Source: an uncultured Bacteroidales bacterium
GTDB taxonomy: Bacteria > Bacteroidota > Bacteroidia > Bacteroidales > Muribaculaceae
Assembly (NCBI GenBank): GCA_949289215.1
Contig: CASENC010000008.1
Location: 45,810 to 109,809 of the forward strand
Reading direction: 5' to 3'
DNA length: 64,000 bases
Within the stretch, counting starts at the first letter, position 1; the number at the start of each line of letters is the position of its first letter. Below are positions 37,797 through 48,431 of this stretch, piece by piece. The translations under genes and the position numbers were made by a program. The notes below the pieces were generated by a model. That model was not told the DNA's origin. It was given only the letters and a program-made list of their open reading frames with translations, and ran no database searches.

Positions 37797-39455
37797 ATGA
37801 GATATATAATTTCATTTATAACTACACTCTTAATCACACTCGCAGCACACGCCGACAATGATTGGACATATTATGCCGACAAATTGGATGCCGCTATCGC
37901 CGGCCGGACAAAATACCTTACATTAAAAGAAAGCCGCATAAACAACCTTAAACAACTCGCCGGCAATTGTAACGAGCCTACCCGGCAATATACACTTAAC
38001 GAGAAACTGATAAACGAATACATGAACTATTCGCTCGACTCGGCCTTGCATTATGCGTTGAAAAACCGCGAACTCGCACTCACCACACATAACGACAGCA
38101 TCATCACAAATTCCGAAATAACCATAGCACATATTTACAATTCCACCGGTCTCATGCCAAAGGAAGCTTATGAAATTCTCACCCGGCTCGACCGACATTC
38201 AATGCAAGGCCCGACTATTAAACAATACTGCATTTTAGCCTTACAAATTTATTACAATCTTGCCAACCAGGCATTTGACCCAGGCATACGCTCACAATAT
38301 AAAGCCACGGCTCAAGCCTATCGCGACTCGGCACTGCGGCTGTCGCCCGACAATGAAATCATTCTTGCCAACAAATATATCGAGGAGGGCAATTATAAAA
38401 TGGCTTTACAGACGGTATTCCTTGAAGACGGTCTCTCCACCACCGATGCTGCCGCCCGTTACCATGTATTGGCTCAAATATACGGCCTGCAGAACAATTC
38501 GGCAATGCAAAAAAAATATCTTGCACAAGCTGCCTGGTGCGACATGGTTAACGGTGTGCGTGAATATATGGCACTGCAGGAACTTGCCCGGATATTGTAT
38601 GACGAAGGCGACACCGGCCGTGCCTACAAATACATACACCAAAGCATTTCCGATGCAATTGCCTGCAACGCCCGTTCGCGAATGCTCGAAATGTCGAAAA
38701 CAATTCCCATAATCGATGCCGATTATAACCGAAAACAGGCCGAAACTAACATGATGCTTTATGCCGCCTGCGCATGCATAGGCGTACTGTCGGTTTTACT
38801 GCTTGCCATTGCTGTATATGTGCACAAGCGCAACCGGAAATTACAGGCAGCAAAACAAATGCAAGAAGAATTAAACCGCCGCCTTGAACTAAGCTACACT
38901 GAACAGCAACAGCTCAACGAACGCTTGCAAACACTCAACGAAAACCTGTTGCAAGCCAACCATGAATGGCAATCGATGAACGGCGAGTTGCAACAAGCCA
39001 ACCGTATCAAAGAGGAATACGTCACTCAATTCATGAACCTGAGTTCCGAATATCTGTCAAAGATGGAAAGCTACCGTAATAATTTGCTGAAAATAGCATC
39101 TCAGCGCAATTTCGACCAGTTATATGATACCATTAAATCAAGCCGAAGGCTCGAAAAGGAAATCAACGACTTCTATGCGAAATTCGATGAAGCATTCTTG
39201 CACCTGTTCCCTACATTTGTCGATGATTTCAACAAATTACTGTTACCAGAATGTCGGATAAAGCCAAAACATGATGAACGACTAAACACCGAATTGCGAA
39301 TTTTTGCTTTGCAGCGATTAGGCATCACCGATAGCGAGAAGGTTGCAAAATTCCTGCGCTGCTCATTCTCCACAATATACAATTATCGCACAAAAATGAA
39401 GAATCGTGCCATCGACCGCGATGAATTTGAAGAGAAAATCATGAATTTACCGTGA
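37797..39455 (+). CDS. DUF6377 membrane regulator with TPR, coiled coil and HTH-like tail
   Basis: A 552-residue Bacteroidota regulator. A signal peptide covers about residues 1-19 (ISFITTLLITLAAHA). A periplasmic TPR-like region follows to about 310, then one membrane helix at about 319-341 (YAACACIGVLSVLLLAIAVY). A cytosolic coiled coil spans about 350-430 and is rich in Leu, Glu and Gln. The tail, about 508-540, looks like a helix-turn-helix (ITDSEKVAKFLRCSFSTIYN). This is the layout of a one-component sensor spanning the membrane. The ATG 37797 was chosen because it starts the signal peptide. The secreted SGNH protein gene 204 bases downstream is a plausible target. Confidence 0.82.
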   Translation: MRYIISFITTLLITLAAHADNDWTYYADKLDAAIAGRTKYLTLKESRINNLKQLAGNCNEPTRQYTLNEKLINEYMNYSLDSALHYALKNRELALTTHNDSIITNSEITIAHIYNSTGLMPKEAYEILTRLDRHSMQGPTIKQYCILALQIYYNLANQAFDPGIRSQYKATAQAYRDSALRLSPDNEIILANKYIEEGNYKMALQTVFLEDGLSTTDAAARYHVLAQIYGLQNNSAMQKKYLAQAAWCDMVNGVREYMALQELARILYDEGDTGRAYKYIHQSISDAIACNARSRMLEMSKTIPIIDADYNRKQAETNMMLYAACACIGVLSVLLLAIAVYVHKRNRKLQAAKQMQEELNRRLELSYTEQQQLNERLQTLNENLLQANHEWQSMNGELQQANRIKEEYVTQFMNLSSEYLSKMESYRNNLLKIASQRNFDQLYDTIKSSRRLEKEINDFYAKFDEAFLHLFPTFVDDFNKLLLPECRIKPKHDERLNTELRIFALQRLGITDSEKVAKFLRCSFSTIYNYRTKMKNRAIDRDEFEEKIMNLP

Positions 39456-39585
39456 CGCGACTCATACGACACATCTACATTCTGACATTTCAGAACACAA
39501 GCCAACAATCTGAATATCAATTAAATCTAAATTTACACGATCTACATTTTCACTCTATCGGCATTAAATTACTTGACCGAAATAA

Positions 39586-39593
39586 TAGTTTTG
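39586..39593 (+). promoter_or_regulatory. -7 promoter element before the secreted SGNH gene
   Basis: TAGTTTTG, 66 bases before the ATG of the 1302-residue gene. A -33 TTG is not at the usual distance, which would suit a promoter that needs an activator. The rest of the 204-base gap shows nothing else clear. Confidence 0.45.
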
Positions 39594-39659
39594 CATAAAC
39601 AGTTTCTGTAATCACCATGAACTGCTTATTGTTTTACTTATTTTTCAATTAATACCGAT

Positions 39660-42600
39660 ATGATAAATCTAAAAAAATTATTCTCGTGTGTGGGAATAGC
39701 AGCATTGGGTATGACGGCATGTGCCGCTTTTGGCCAAACCGCAGGCACCTTGACTCCCCAAGCTCCCACCGTGACACAAAATTTTGATGGGATGTGGGAT
39801 ACGCAAACATCTCAGGCTACATTGGTTTTACCCGACGGGTGGCGTGTGGATCGCAACCTTGATGCTCCACGACAAATAGGAACATTCGACGAAGCCGCAA
39901 CAGAAGTCATGTATAGTGGCGGCGTGAGCCTTGCAAGCAATGCAAAAAACGGGACCTGGAACTTTGGAAGTTCAGCCAATCCTGCCGACCGCGCAATAGG
40001 CGGACTTTCTACCACCGTGGCAAATGGCACACGCTGCATCAGTGTGATGACAAAGTTACACAATGGCAGCGCAACCGGAATAAGCCGACTTTCTATAAAT
40101 TACGATATTGAAAAATACCGCTTTGGCGACAATACAGCAGGATTTGCCGTTCAACTATACTACTCCACCGACGGAGAAAATTGGACTTCGGGGGGCGATG
40201 ATTTCTACACGTGGTTTACGCCCGACAGCGAGACCATAGGAGCAGAAGTTGTACCAATTTCCACTACAAACATAAACGACAAAAATTTGCTCGTGAACAT
40301 TGATGCAAATTCCGACTTTTACTTGGCTTGGAACATAACAGTCGCTTCAGGTTCAAGCCCGAACAAGGCTCCAGGACTTGCCATTGACAATGTGTCGGTA
40401 ACAGCAAACTACGGCACCGGCGGCCACTACATATATGTAGAAGACAACACAGGCTGGAACTCGCTTGCCATATATGAGACCACGGGAAAAGTATTCGGCG
40501 AATACCCCGGAAGCGATGCCCTGGGCTACACGGTAGTCAACGGAGTGTCATACAAAACTTTTGAATACACATCTTCAGCTCCGTTTGAAATAGAAATAAA
40601 CAATACCGGCGATGCGAAACTGCCAAAATTTGCTGTTGCCGAAACTCGCGACTATTATTTATGCGCAACCGATGAAAATGTAACCGAAATCACCGACCCG
40701 CAATCATATACGGGATATGTCGATCCCGACGCACCGAAACCTTCGGGCATATATCTGCGCGGAGACGTAAACGACTGGAATCCTGTGCCTGAATGGGAAT
40801 TCGGCATAATAGGCGATGGTGTATATGTATTGTACGACAAGCAACTTTCCGGCGGATTCAAAGTTGCCGATGCCAACTGGTCGTCAGATTGTAACTATGG
40901 AACCAACGGCTCTACAATCCTTATGGACCAACCATATCAATTGAATGGAGAGACCGACGACAACATATCGTGCGGCAGTAATGCATACACTTGCAAGCGC
41001 ATTGTCTTGACCATTACCGACGAAGGTGCCACACTATTGCTCGAATCAGACGACAGCACCGAGGGGTTGACCCAAGTTTATGTAATAGGCGACAATAACG
41101 GTTGGAACTATATGGACGCATCGGGCGCACTCGTTCTTGATAAGGCCGACGGCCTGTTTAAAGGACGCATATCGTTGCCGTCCACTTCCGACGGCTACAG
41201 CCACTGGCGCATTTACCAACGTTTGGGAATGGGCGGAGCATGGGGCGCTCCCGGCGGAGAGAACATGACTGGAAACAACATCCACGGCACTCTTGAACAA
41301 GGCAGCACCGGTAATGTGTCAACGGCATCGGGTACCTATGATTTCACATTCAACCTGAATTCCGGTGAATATTCGCTTACCAAAGTATCCTCGGCCATAG
41401 CCGAAGTGCGCCTTCTGCCGCAAGAAGTGGTACTTGTACCCGAATTGCCCGAAAAAGTAAAAATACTGTCGCTTAACAACAGCTTGATTTACTATAACGA
41501 CCAAGATATAATGTTCAATGAGATAGCCGCCGCGATGGGTAAAGATGCCGTGTGGACAAAGCACACATTGCTCGGCAAGTCGCTTGAAACACATTGGAAC
41601 GAAGGTGACGGACTTGCCGAAGACGGCACTCCGTCGGCCAAGATGCTGGTCCGCTCCGAGGCTTGGAGCCACATCATTTTGCAAGAACAAAGTTCATTGC
41701 CTCGCACCGATATCGAAACATTCCGCGCATCGGTGAAAAAATGGATTGACTACATACGCGAATATTGCCCAAATCCAAATGCCATTATCATCCTGCCCAT
41801 GAACTGGGCATATGAAGGCGATTGGGAAAACTTTACCAATTTCAACGATACATTCCGCCGCAACTATCTCGACGTTGCACGCGAACTTGGCGTAGTTGTT
41901 TGCCCGGTTGCCATGGCTTATCAGGATGTATTCGACACCGATGGCGAGGAAGCCTGCAGCGAACTGTTCCTCGATGACCGCCACCCCACTCCCAAAGCAA
42001 CTTATATGGCCGCCTGCATGGAATATTCATTGATTTTCGACGAAGATGCCTCTACCATCACCTATCATCCCGAAACCGTGACCGATGAAGAAGCCAAGGA
42101 CATGGCCGGTTACGCCTCACGCACAATGGCCGGTTTCACCAATTACGTCAACCACAACCAAGGCACGATAAGCTATACGGTACAGATACTCGATGAATTC
42201 GGCATGGAAATGGAAGCGCCCGAAGACATCAAAATGACAGTCTCAGGCGGAGGCTCGCTTGACAGCAATAACACATTCACAAGCGACGGAACACTTGGCA
42301 ACTATACCGTTACTGCCACCATGGGCACTTACACTTCTTCAGCTGAAATAAATGTTGCTGAGGCCGAAACGGTAGTTATTACATATCCATCCATCGAGCT
42401 TAATGAAGGCCAATTGGAAGCAAGTGAAAATTTCAACACCATCGGTACCGATGCCGACGCCCAGTTGCCTGAGGCTTGGCGTATCGACCGCCAAACCGTG
42501 GCTCCGCGCACACTCGGTACATTCCCGGTGGCATTGCAACAAACCACGTATGCAGGCGGAGAAAACCTTCCATCGAATGCAAAAAACGGCCTGTGGAACT

Positions 42601-43568
42601 TTGGTGCCGACGGTAGCGACGACCGTGCAATAGGCGGCATCACCACCGGTGTTGACAACGGCACTCGCGCCATCAATGTCTATGCACACCTTTACAATTC
42701 CGGCAAAAAAACACTTGAAAATGTCACCGTAAGTTACGACATTGAAAAATACCGCAAAGGCTCTAACTCCGCCGGATTTGCAGTACAACTCTACTACTCC
42801 ATCGATGGTCGCAACTGGACTTCGGCCGGAGCAGATTTCTATACCAAACTCGAACCCGATGATGAAACAGCCGGATACGCTACAGTTCCGGGCGAAACCA
42901 TCACCGTAAGCGATGTACTGCCCGCTACAATAGGCGGAATGTGCGACCTGTATCTTGCTTGGAACATATCGGTGGCGAGCGGTGACGCTGCCAATGCTGC
43001 CATGGCACTCGGTATAGACAATTTCTCGATTTCGGCGCAATTGCCCGAAGTTCCCACGGCTCTACACTACATATATGTAATCGATAACACCGGTTGGGCC
43101 TCGCTCGGGTTGTATGCTTGGGGCGATGGGGAACTATTCGGAGCATGGCCGGGTGAAGCCCCAATCGATGAACGTGAAATCGACGGCACTACATATAAAG
43201 TGTTTGCCCTTGATACCGATGATGGCGGTACCTACAACTTAATCTTCAACAATTGGAACCAAGGGAAACAATTGAAAGATTACACCATCACAGCCAATCG
43301 GGATTTCTACTTTGAAATCGACGAGACACAAGTAACCGAAATAAGTCCGGTCGGCATTGATGAAGTCGGCGAGGGCAACAAGGCCATAACCTACCGTGAC
43401 GGTACAATCAGCGCACCGGCAGCCGACAGCATCACCGTGTACAGCATATCGGGAACAATCGTCGCCAACGCCACCGGTGACCGGCTCGACGTTAACTTCC
43501 TCCCGACGGGGGCTTACATAGTGAAAGCCACCGGCACCACCCTATCAACCACAAAAATCGTGAAATAA
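39660..43568 (+). CDS. Large secreted SGNH/DUF4886 protein with duplicated modules and T9SS-like tail
   Basis: A 1302-residue exported protein, modular. A signal peptide covers about residues 1-25. A beta-sandwich module plus a CBM26-like module (TGWNSLAIYETTGKVFGEYP) spans about 35-345. Two SusE/F-like beta modules lie at about 355-580. A DUF4886 SGNH hydrolase domain spans about 599-830, with probable nucleophile Ser608 (LSLNNSLIYY) and a DxxH block at 772-775 (DDRHPT). A Big-like repeat follows, and the first sandwich plus CBM26-like pair then occurs a second time at about 920-1228. The tail (VYSISGTIVANATG, FLPTGAYIVKATG, TTKIVK) is of the type IX sorting form. The likely role is a cell-surface carbohydrate esterase with starch-like binding modules; the substrate is inference. 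Confidence 0.8.
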   Translation: MINLKKLFSCVGIAALGMTACAAFGQTAGTLTPQAPTVTQNFDGMWDTQTSQATLVLPDGWRVDRNLDAPRQIGTFDEAATEVMYSGGVSLASNAKNGTWNFGSSANPADRAIGGLSTTVANGTRCISVMTKLHNGSATGISRLSINYDIEKYRFGDNTAGFAVQLYYSTDGENWTSGGDDFYTWFTPDSETIGAEVVPISTTNINDKNLLVNIDANSDFYLAWNITVASGSSPNKAPGLAIDNVSVTANYGTGGHYIYVEDNTGWNSLAIYETTGKVFGEYPGSDALGYTVVNGVSYKTFEYTSSAPFEIEINNTGDAKLPKFAVAETRDYYLCATDENVTEITDPQSYTGYVDPDAPKPSGIYLRGDVNDWNPVPEWEFGIIGDGVYVLYDKQLSGGFKVADANWSSDCNYGTNGSTILMDQPYQLNGETDDNISCGSNAYTCKRIVLTITDEGATLLLESDDSTEGLTQVYVIGDNNGWNYMDASGALVLDKADGLFKGRISLPSTSDGYSHWRIYQRLGMGGAWGAPGGENMTGNNIHGTLEQGSTGNVSTASGTYDFTFNLNSGEYSLTKVSSAIAEVRLLPQEVVLVPELPEKVKILSLNNSLIYYNDQDIMFNEIAAAMGKDAVWTKHTLLGKSLETHWNEGDGLAEDGTPSAKMLVRSEAWSHIILQEQSSLPRTDIETFRASVKKWIDYIREYCPNPNAIIILPMNWAYEGDWENFTNFNDTFRRNYLDVARELGVVVCPVAMAYQDVFDTDGEEACSELFLDDRHPTPKATYMAACMEYSLIFDEDASTITYHPETVTDEEAKDMAGYASRTMAGFTNYVNHNQGTISYTVQILDEFGMEMEAPEDIKMTVSGGGSLDSNNTFTSDGTLGNYTVTATMGTYTSSAEINVAEAETVVITYPSIELNEGQLEASENFNTIGTDADAQLPEAWRIDRQTVAPRTLGTFPVALQQTTYAGGENLPSNAKNGLWNFGADGSDDRAIGGITTGVDNGTRAINVYAHLYNSGKKTLENVTVSYDIEKYRKGSNSAGFAVQLYYSIDGRNWTSAGADFYTKLEPDDETAGYATVPGETITVSDVLPATIGGMCDLYLAWNISVASGDAANAAMALGIDNFSISAQLPEVPTALHYIYVIDNTGWASLGLYAWGDGELFGAWPGEAPIDEREIDGTTYKVFALDTDDGGTYNLIFNNWNQGKQLKDYTITANRDFYFEIDETQVTEISPVGIDEVGEGNKAITYRDGTISAPAADSITVYSISGTIVANATGDRLDVNFLPTGAYIVKATGTTLSTTKIVK
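39765..40695 (+). repeat. First copy of an intragenic about 310-codon repeat
   Basis: Codes for the N-terminal sandwich plus CBM26-like pair. It shares with the second copy the ordered text SNAKNG-WNFG, RAIGG, YDIEKYR, SAGFAVQLYYS-DG-NWTS, DFYLAWN-like and IYV-DNTGW. Confidence 0.75.
42415..43342 (+). repeat. Second copy of the intragenic repeat
   Basis: Same module order as the first copy, separated from it by about 1.7 kb that codes for the SusE/F-like, SGNH and Big-like parts. Protein similarity is clear by eye over the whole length, but DNA identity is only moderate, so the duplication is not recent. Confidence 0.75.
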
Positions 43569-43580
43569 CACTCCAAGTTC

Positions 43581-43618
43581 AAAAAATGTGGGTGTGGAAA
43601 CCACACCCACATTTTTTA
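43581..43618 (+). terminator. Intrinsic terminator after the secreted SGNH gene
   Basis: Perfect 13-base arms (AATGTGGGTGTGG and complement) around a 3-base loop, flanked by A and T runs, 16 bases after the stop. Confidence 0.85.
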
Positions 43619-43747
43619 TTTTGTAACCATTATTCACAAACCACTCATGGCTTTCTCTTTTGCTGCATCGTGGCGGTTGTAGTCGCAATGTGGCAATTGC
43701 AATAGGCTGCACACAGGCGGAAGGTTTCCTTTTTCGGGGGATTTTTG

Positions 43748-43755
43748 TAACTTTG
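43748..43755 (+). promoter_or_regulatory. -7 promoter element before uvrA
   Basis: TAACTTTG, 22 bases before the uvrA ATG, with TTTC close to the -33 place. No SOS-box-like dyad was seen. Confidence 0.55.
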
Positions 43756-43777
43756 TGGGCTTATTTTATGATAATCT

Positions 43778-46573
43778 ATGGCATCGGAAAAAGATATTCA
43801 AATCAAGGGAGCACGCGTAAACAATCTCAAAAACATCGACTTGACAATCCCACGTGGCAAGCTTGTGGTAATCACAGGTTTATCGGGGTCAGGAAAATCA
43901 TCACTGGCATTCGACACGCTTTATGCCGAAGGGCAACGGCGGTATGTCGAGAGCTTGTCGTCTTACGCCCGCTTGTTCCTTGGCCGTATGCCCAAACCCG
44001 AATGTGATTTCATAAAAGGACTGCCTCCGGCAATTGCCATAGAACAGAAAGTGAACACGCGCAACTCGCGTAGCACCGTCGGCACATCGACCGAAATCTA
44101 CGATTACCTGCGGCTGCTGTTCTCGCGTATCGGAAAAACCATATCCCCGGTCTCGCACCAAGTGGTGAAAAAGCACACACCAGCCGATGTATTGGCAGCA
44201 ATAAACGACAATCCCGACGGCACCCGCTTTGCATTGCTTGCCGACATCGACATACCGCAAGGGCGAAGTTTCAAAGATCAACTCGACGTATATATCAAGG
44301 AAGGTTACTCACGACTTGAACATGACGGGGCGTTTGTATCTATTCAAGATGCAATGAACGGTGTTGTTGACATAACCGACAGCGACAGCTACCATCTGCT
44401 CATCGACCGCATGGCTGTGACTCATACACACGAAGACGACGTGAGGTTGCTCGACTCCATCGAAACGGCTTTCTTTGAAGGTCATGGCAAATGCCGCTTG
44501 AAGGTGTGGGCTGCCGACGGACTGAAAGACCTGGAATTTTCAACACGATTCGAAGCCGATGGAATTACATTCCAAGAGCCTACCGACCTGATGTTCAACT
44601 TCAACAACCCCATCGGGGCTTGCCCTGTGTGCGAAGGCTTCGGGAAAATAATCGGCATAGATGAAAATCTTGTCATACCCAACAAGACGCTATCGGTTTA
44701 TGACGATGCCGTATTCTGCTGGAGAGGCGAAAAAATGAGCGAATGGAAGCGTGAGTTCATCAAAATTGCATCACCCTTGGGATTTCCCATACACAAGCCA
44801 TACTTCCAGCTAAACGATGAACAGAAATCACTGTTATGGCATGGGAACAAGCAATTCCCGGGAATTGACGGATTCTTCCGGTATATCGAAAGCAAAATCT
44901 ACAACATACAGTACCGTGTGCTACTTGCCCGATATCGCGGCAAGACAACCTGCCCAGAGTGTAACGGCTCACGGCTGAAACGCGAAGCATCATATGTGCT
45001 CGTGGGCGGCAAAAGCATCACCGACCTTGTAAAAATGCCGGTATCTGACCTCTATGACTGGTTTATCAATTTGGAACTCGGCAAGGAAGATGCGACCATA
45101 GCGCAACGCTTGCTTACCGAGATACGGAACCGTATAAAATTCCTGCTCGACGTTGGGCTGGGATACCTCACGCTCGACCGCGTATCATCGACCCTCTCGG
45201 GCGGAGAGAGCCAGCGCATCAACCTTGCGACTTCGCTCGGGAGCAGCCTCGTGGGCTCGATATACATCCTTGATGAACCTAGCATAGGTTTGCATTCTCG
45301 CGACACCGACCGCCTTATAAATGTGCTCAAGGCCTTGCGCGACATAGGCAACAGCGTGGTAGTGGTGGAACATGACGAGGAAATAATACGTGCCGCCGAC
45401 TATCTTATCGACATTGGGCCTGAGGCAGGCAGCCATGGCGGACAAGTGATATACCAGGGCGATATCGCACACCTGCAGTCGGCCCCCGACAGCTACACAC
45501 TGAAATACCTCACAGGCGAGTTGGAAATACCGGTACCTAAAATGCGGCGCAAATGGCGCAATTACATCGAAGTAACAGGCGCAGCCGAAAACAACCTGAA
45601 GAGCATCGACGTTAAATTCCCTTTGGGCGTGATGACTGTGGTTACAGGCGTGAGCGGTTCGGGAAAATCCACTCTTGTAAAAGATATACTGTATCGTGCT
45701 TTAATGCGTAACCTTGGCGAAGGAGGCGATGCTCCGGGAACATTCTCGCAATTGAGGGGCGACCTAAAGATGATACAAGCAGTGGAATTTGTCGATCAAA
45801 CACCAATAGGCAAATCCACCCGCAGCAATGCCGCCACCTACTTAAAGGCTTTTGACGAAATTCGTAAACTGTTTGCCGAGCAGCAGCTTTCTCAACAAAT
45901 GGGTTACACTGCCGGATATTTTTCTTTCAATTCCCCCGGCGGACGTTGTGAAGAATGCAAAGGCGAAGGCACTATCACCATAGAGATGCAATTCATGGCC
46001 GATATAACGCTGCAATGCGAAAGTTGCCACGGCAAGCGTTACAGCAACAGTGCACTCGAAGTCGAATACCGGCACAAAAACATCAGTGACATACTTGACA
46101 TGACCGTCAGTGAAGCCATAGAGTTTTTCTCACAGGCAACCGGCAGCACCGAAAAGAAAATTGTAAAAAGGCTGCAGCCATTGCAAGATGTAGGCCTCGG
46201 TTACATCAAGTTGGGGCAATCATCTTCTACCCTTTCGGGCGGAGAGAACCAGCGTGTGAAACTCGCCTATTTCCTAAGCAGTGAAAAGCCGTTGCCTACA
46301 CTCTTCATATTCGACGAACCCACTACTGGGCTGCATTTCCATGACATAAACACGCTGATGCAATCGTTCAACCAGTTGTTAAAGAACGGCCATTCGGTAC
46401 TCATCATCGAGCATAACATGGATGTGATAAAATGTGCCGACCACATCATCGACATGGGGCCTGAAGGCGGTGCCGATGGCGGCTACGTGGTGTGCACCGG
46501 CACTCCCGAAGAAGTTGCCGCCTGCCCACAAAGCTACACCGGCCATTACCTGCGCCCCAAGTTGCACCTGTAA
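43778..46573 (+). CDS. uvrA: Excinuclease ABC subunit A
   Basis: Damage-recognition ATPase of nucleotide excision repair. It has two ABC modules: Walker [16 protein letters not shown] near residue 33 and [15 protein letters not shown] near 625. The ABC signatures are [14 protein letters not shown] and [14 protein letters not shown]. Zinc-binding Cys pairs are present ([25 protein letters not shown] and CESCHGKRY). At 931 residues the length is normal. Bacteroidota often have two UvrA proteins; which one this is cannot be told here. It is followed by rnpB with its own promoter. Confidence 0.95.
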   Translation: MASEKDIQIKGARVNNLKNIDLTIPRGKLVVITGLSGSGKSSLAFDTLYAEGQRRYVESLSSYARLFLGRMPKPECDFIKGLPPAIAIEQKVNTRNSRSTVGTSTEIYDYLRLLFSRIGKTISPVSHQVVKKHTPADVLAAINDNPDGTRFALLADIDIPQGRSFKDQLDVYIKEGYSRLEHDGAFVSIQDAMNGVVDITDSDSYHLLIDRMAVTHTHEDDVRLLDSIETAFFEGHGKCRLKVWAADGLKDLEFSTRFEADGITFQEPTDLMFNFNNPIGACPVCEGFGKIIGIDENLVIPNKTLSVYDDAVFCWRGEKMSEWKREFIKIASPLGFPIHKPYFQLNDEQKSLLWHGNKQFPGIDGFFRYIESKIYNIQYRVLLARYRGKTTCPECNGSRLKREASYVLVGGKSITDLVKMPVSDLYDWFINLELGKEDATIAQRLLTEIRNRIKFLLDVGLGYLTLDRVSSTLSGGESQRINLATSLGSSLVGSIYILDEPSIGLHSRDTDRLINVLKALRDIGNSVVVVEHDEEIIRAADYLIDIGPEAGSHGGQVIYQGDIAHLQSAPDSYTLKYLTGELEIPVPKMRRKWRNYIEVTGAAENNLKSIDVKFPLGVMTVVTGVSGSGKSTLVKDILYRALMRNLGEGGDAPGTFSQLRGDLKMIQAVEFVDQTPIGKSTRSNAATYLKAFDEIRKLFAEQQLSQQMGYTAGYFSFNSPGGRCEECKGEGTITIEMQFMADITLQCESCHGKRYSNSALEVEYRHKNISDILDMTVSEAIEFFSQATGSTEKKIVKRLQPLQDVGLGYIKLGQSSSTLSGGENQRVKLAYFLSSEKPLPTLFIFDEPTTGLHFHDINTLMQSFNQLLKNGHSVLIIEHNMDVIKCADHIIDMGPEGGADGGYVVCTGTPEEVAACPQSYTGHYLRPKLHL

Positions 46574-46675
46574 GCAATCTTGCATGTTTCACCGCAGAAT
46601 GCGAATAATTTTCACCGCATTTTACATAACTTGGAAAATAACAGGGAATTTTACCCCAAATTCGACAAAAGGTGT

Positions 46676-46683
46676 TAACTTTG
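46676..46683 (+). promoter_or_regulatory. -7 promoter element of rnpB
   Basis: TAACTTTG ending ten bases before the first base of the mature RNase P RNA, which agrees with a start at or near the mature 5' end. Confidence 0.65.
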
Positions 46684-46693
46684 TACGATAAGA

Positions 46694-47069
46694 GGCAGTA
46701 TGGCGGCCTGTCGCTCGCCGGCATTAAAAAAACGGCGTGAGGAAAGTCCGGGCAACACAGAGCATCATATTTCCTAACGGGAAGCTGCTTGCGAGGGTAG
46801 AGACAATGTGACAGAAAACAACCGCCCCGCATCTTCGCGAAAGATATGCGGGGTAAGGGTGAAAAGGCGGGGTAAGAGCCCACCGGACGCGATGGTGACA
46901 TTGCGTGCCGCACATCTTATGAGTTGCAAGGCCAAGTATATCGACATTCAAGGGTTGCTCGCCCATTGTCGAGGGGTAGGCTGCTAAAGCCCGGCGGCAA
47001 CGTCGGGTTCAGATAAATGACGGGCAGTGCCGCAAGGCGCCACATAACCCGGCTTACAGCCATGCTGCC
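46694..47069 (+). ncRNA. rnpB: RNase P RNA, bacterial class A
   Basis: Catalytic RNA of RNase P, which trims the 5' leader of tRNA precursors. The universal elements occur in order: GAGGAAAGTCCGGGCAACAC near the 5' end, GGGTAAGAGCCCACCG in the middle, and CAGATAAATGACGGG and ACATAACCCGGCTTACAG near the 3' end. The ends pair as helix P1 (GGCAGTATGGC with GCCATGCTGCC, one G-U). A T-rich stretch follows at once. About 376 bases, normal for class A. Confidence 0.97.
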
Positions 47070-47087
47070 TTTTTTATTTTTTATCCG

Positions 47088-48431
47088 ATGAAAAACGGCA
47101 AACGACATAGCACCTTGGTGACACGGTTGCGCCGCTACGGCATACGCCTGTGGTGGTACTGGACGGGAGGCGTGTGGAACGACACGCGCAGCAATTGGCG
47201 TATCGACCTTGCCAAAACCATAAACCTGTCGGTGCGCTCAATACTCGACACCAACCTACAACAGAAAGCCGCAGCACTCACATTCAACACCATGCTTGCG
47301 CTGGTTCCAACGCTTGCCATGATATTTGCCATAGGCCGCGGATTCGGGTTCCAAAACATAGTCGAGTCGGAAATCTTCAACTTCATTCCAGTGCAGCGCG
47401 ACGAGCTGACAAATGTGTTCACATTTGTTGATTCTTACCTTGCCCAGTCGTCCGAAGGGATATTCGTCGGGGTGGGCATATTGTTCCTGCTGTGGACCCT
47501 CATAAGCCTGCTGTCAAACGTGGAAGATGCTTTCAACCACATCTGGGGCATTAACAAGAAGCGTAATTTTTACCGCAAGGTAACCGACTACATCGCCATC
47601 TTCTTCATTATCCCCATACTCATTATTTGCACCAACGGCATCAAGCTGTTTGTCCTCACCATGTCGTCCGACACGTTCCTGTCGCCCATTGTGGAAATGT
47701 CGCTCGACATCGCACCCACATTGCTCACATGGATGTCGTTCACGCTCACATTCGTGCTTATACCATACACCAAAGTCAAGGTAAAATATGCCCTGATTTC
47801 GGGTTTCCTGTGCGCAATCATATTCCAACTGCTGCAATGGCTCATGGTAAGCGGACAGATTTATGTGTCGAAGTACAATGCCATTTACGGCAGTTTCGCC
47901 TTTTTGCCCATTTTGCTCATTTGGATATATATGTCATGGCTGGTGTGCCTGTCGGGGGTAGTGCTCACATATTCGTCGCAAAACATTTTCCGCTTCAATT
48001 TCCGCGACAACATAAATGAAATCTCGCAACGCTACATGACCGACGTTACAATTGTAGTACTGACAATAATTGCCAAACGTTTCAGCCAGCAGAAATCACC
48101 ATACACCAAGCTCGACATCACCGAGAAATACAACATCCCCATTCGCTTGGTGGGTGCCGTAATCGACCACCTTGTAGATGTGAAACTGCTGTCGGGGGTA
48201 GTCGGCAAAGACGACCGTGAAACAGCCTACCAACCCGCCTTCGACCTTGAACACCTCACATTGCGCTCGGCCAAGGAACGGTTGCGCAATTCGGGAAAAT
48301 CGGGGTTCATTCCGGCATTGCAAATAAAATTCGAGCCGACCATGCGCATCATACACAAAAGTTATGAAACGCAGGCCGACGACATTCTTATAAAAAACCT
48401 ACCTTTAAACTTTAACGAAAAAGAAATATGA
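47088..48431 (+). CDS. YihY/BrkB family membrane protein
   Basis: A 447-residue inner-membrane protein of the YihY (formerly RNase BN) family. Hydrophobic helices are seen at about residues 65-90, 123-140, 165-190, 205-225, 235-260 and 270-295. The family text AAALTFNTMLALVPTLAMIF lies near 62 and the family glycines near LIWIYMSWLVCLSGVV. A cytosolic C-terminal part of about 130 residues looks like a winged helix (DITEKYNIPIRLVGAVIDHL). No ribonuclease activity is now ascribed to the family; the role is unknown. Its stop overlaps the ridA start by four bases. Confidence 0.88.
   Translation: MKNGKRHSTLVTRLRRYGIRLWWYWTGGVWNDTRSNWRIDLAKTINLSVRSILDTNLQQKAAALTFNTMLALVPTLAMIFAIGRGFGFQNIVESEIFNFIPVQRDELTNVFTFVDSYLAQSSEGIFVGVGILFLLWTLISLLSNVEDAFNHIWGINKKRNFYRKVTDYIAIFFIIPILIICTNGIKLFVLTMSSDTFLSPIVEMSLDIAPTLLTWMSFTLTFVLIPYTKVKVKYALISGFLCAIIFQLLQWLMVSGQIYVSKYNAIYGSFAFLPILLIWIYMSWLVCLSGVVLTYSSQNIFRFNFRDNINEISQRYMTDVTIVVLTIIAKRFSQQKSPYTKLDITEKYNIPIRLVGAVIDHLVDVKLLSGVVGKDDRETAYQPAFDLEHLTLRSAKERLRNSGKSGFIPALQIKFEPTMRIIHKSYETQADDILIKNLPLNFNEKEI

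Noticed and set aside
42339-43040. Open frame of 233 codons on the minus strand inside the secreted SGNH gene
   Set aside because: A shadow of the repeated module on the plus strand; composition is not protein-like and no start signal is seen.
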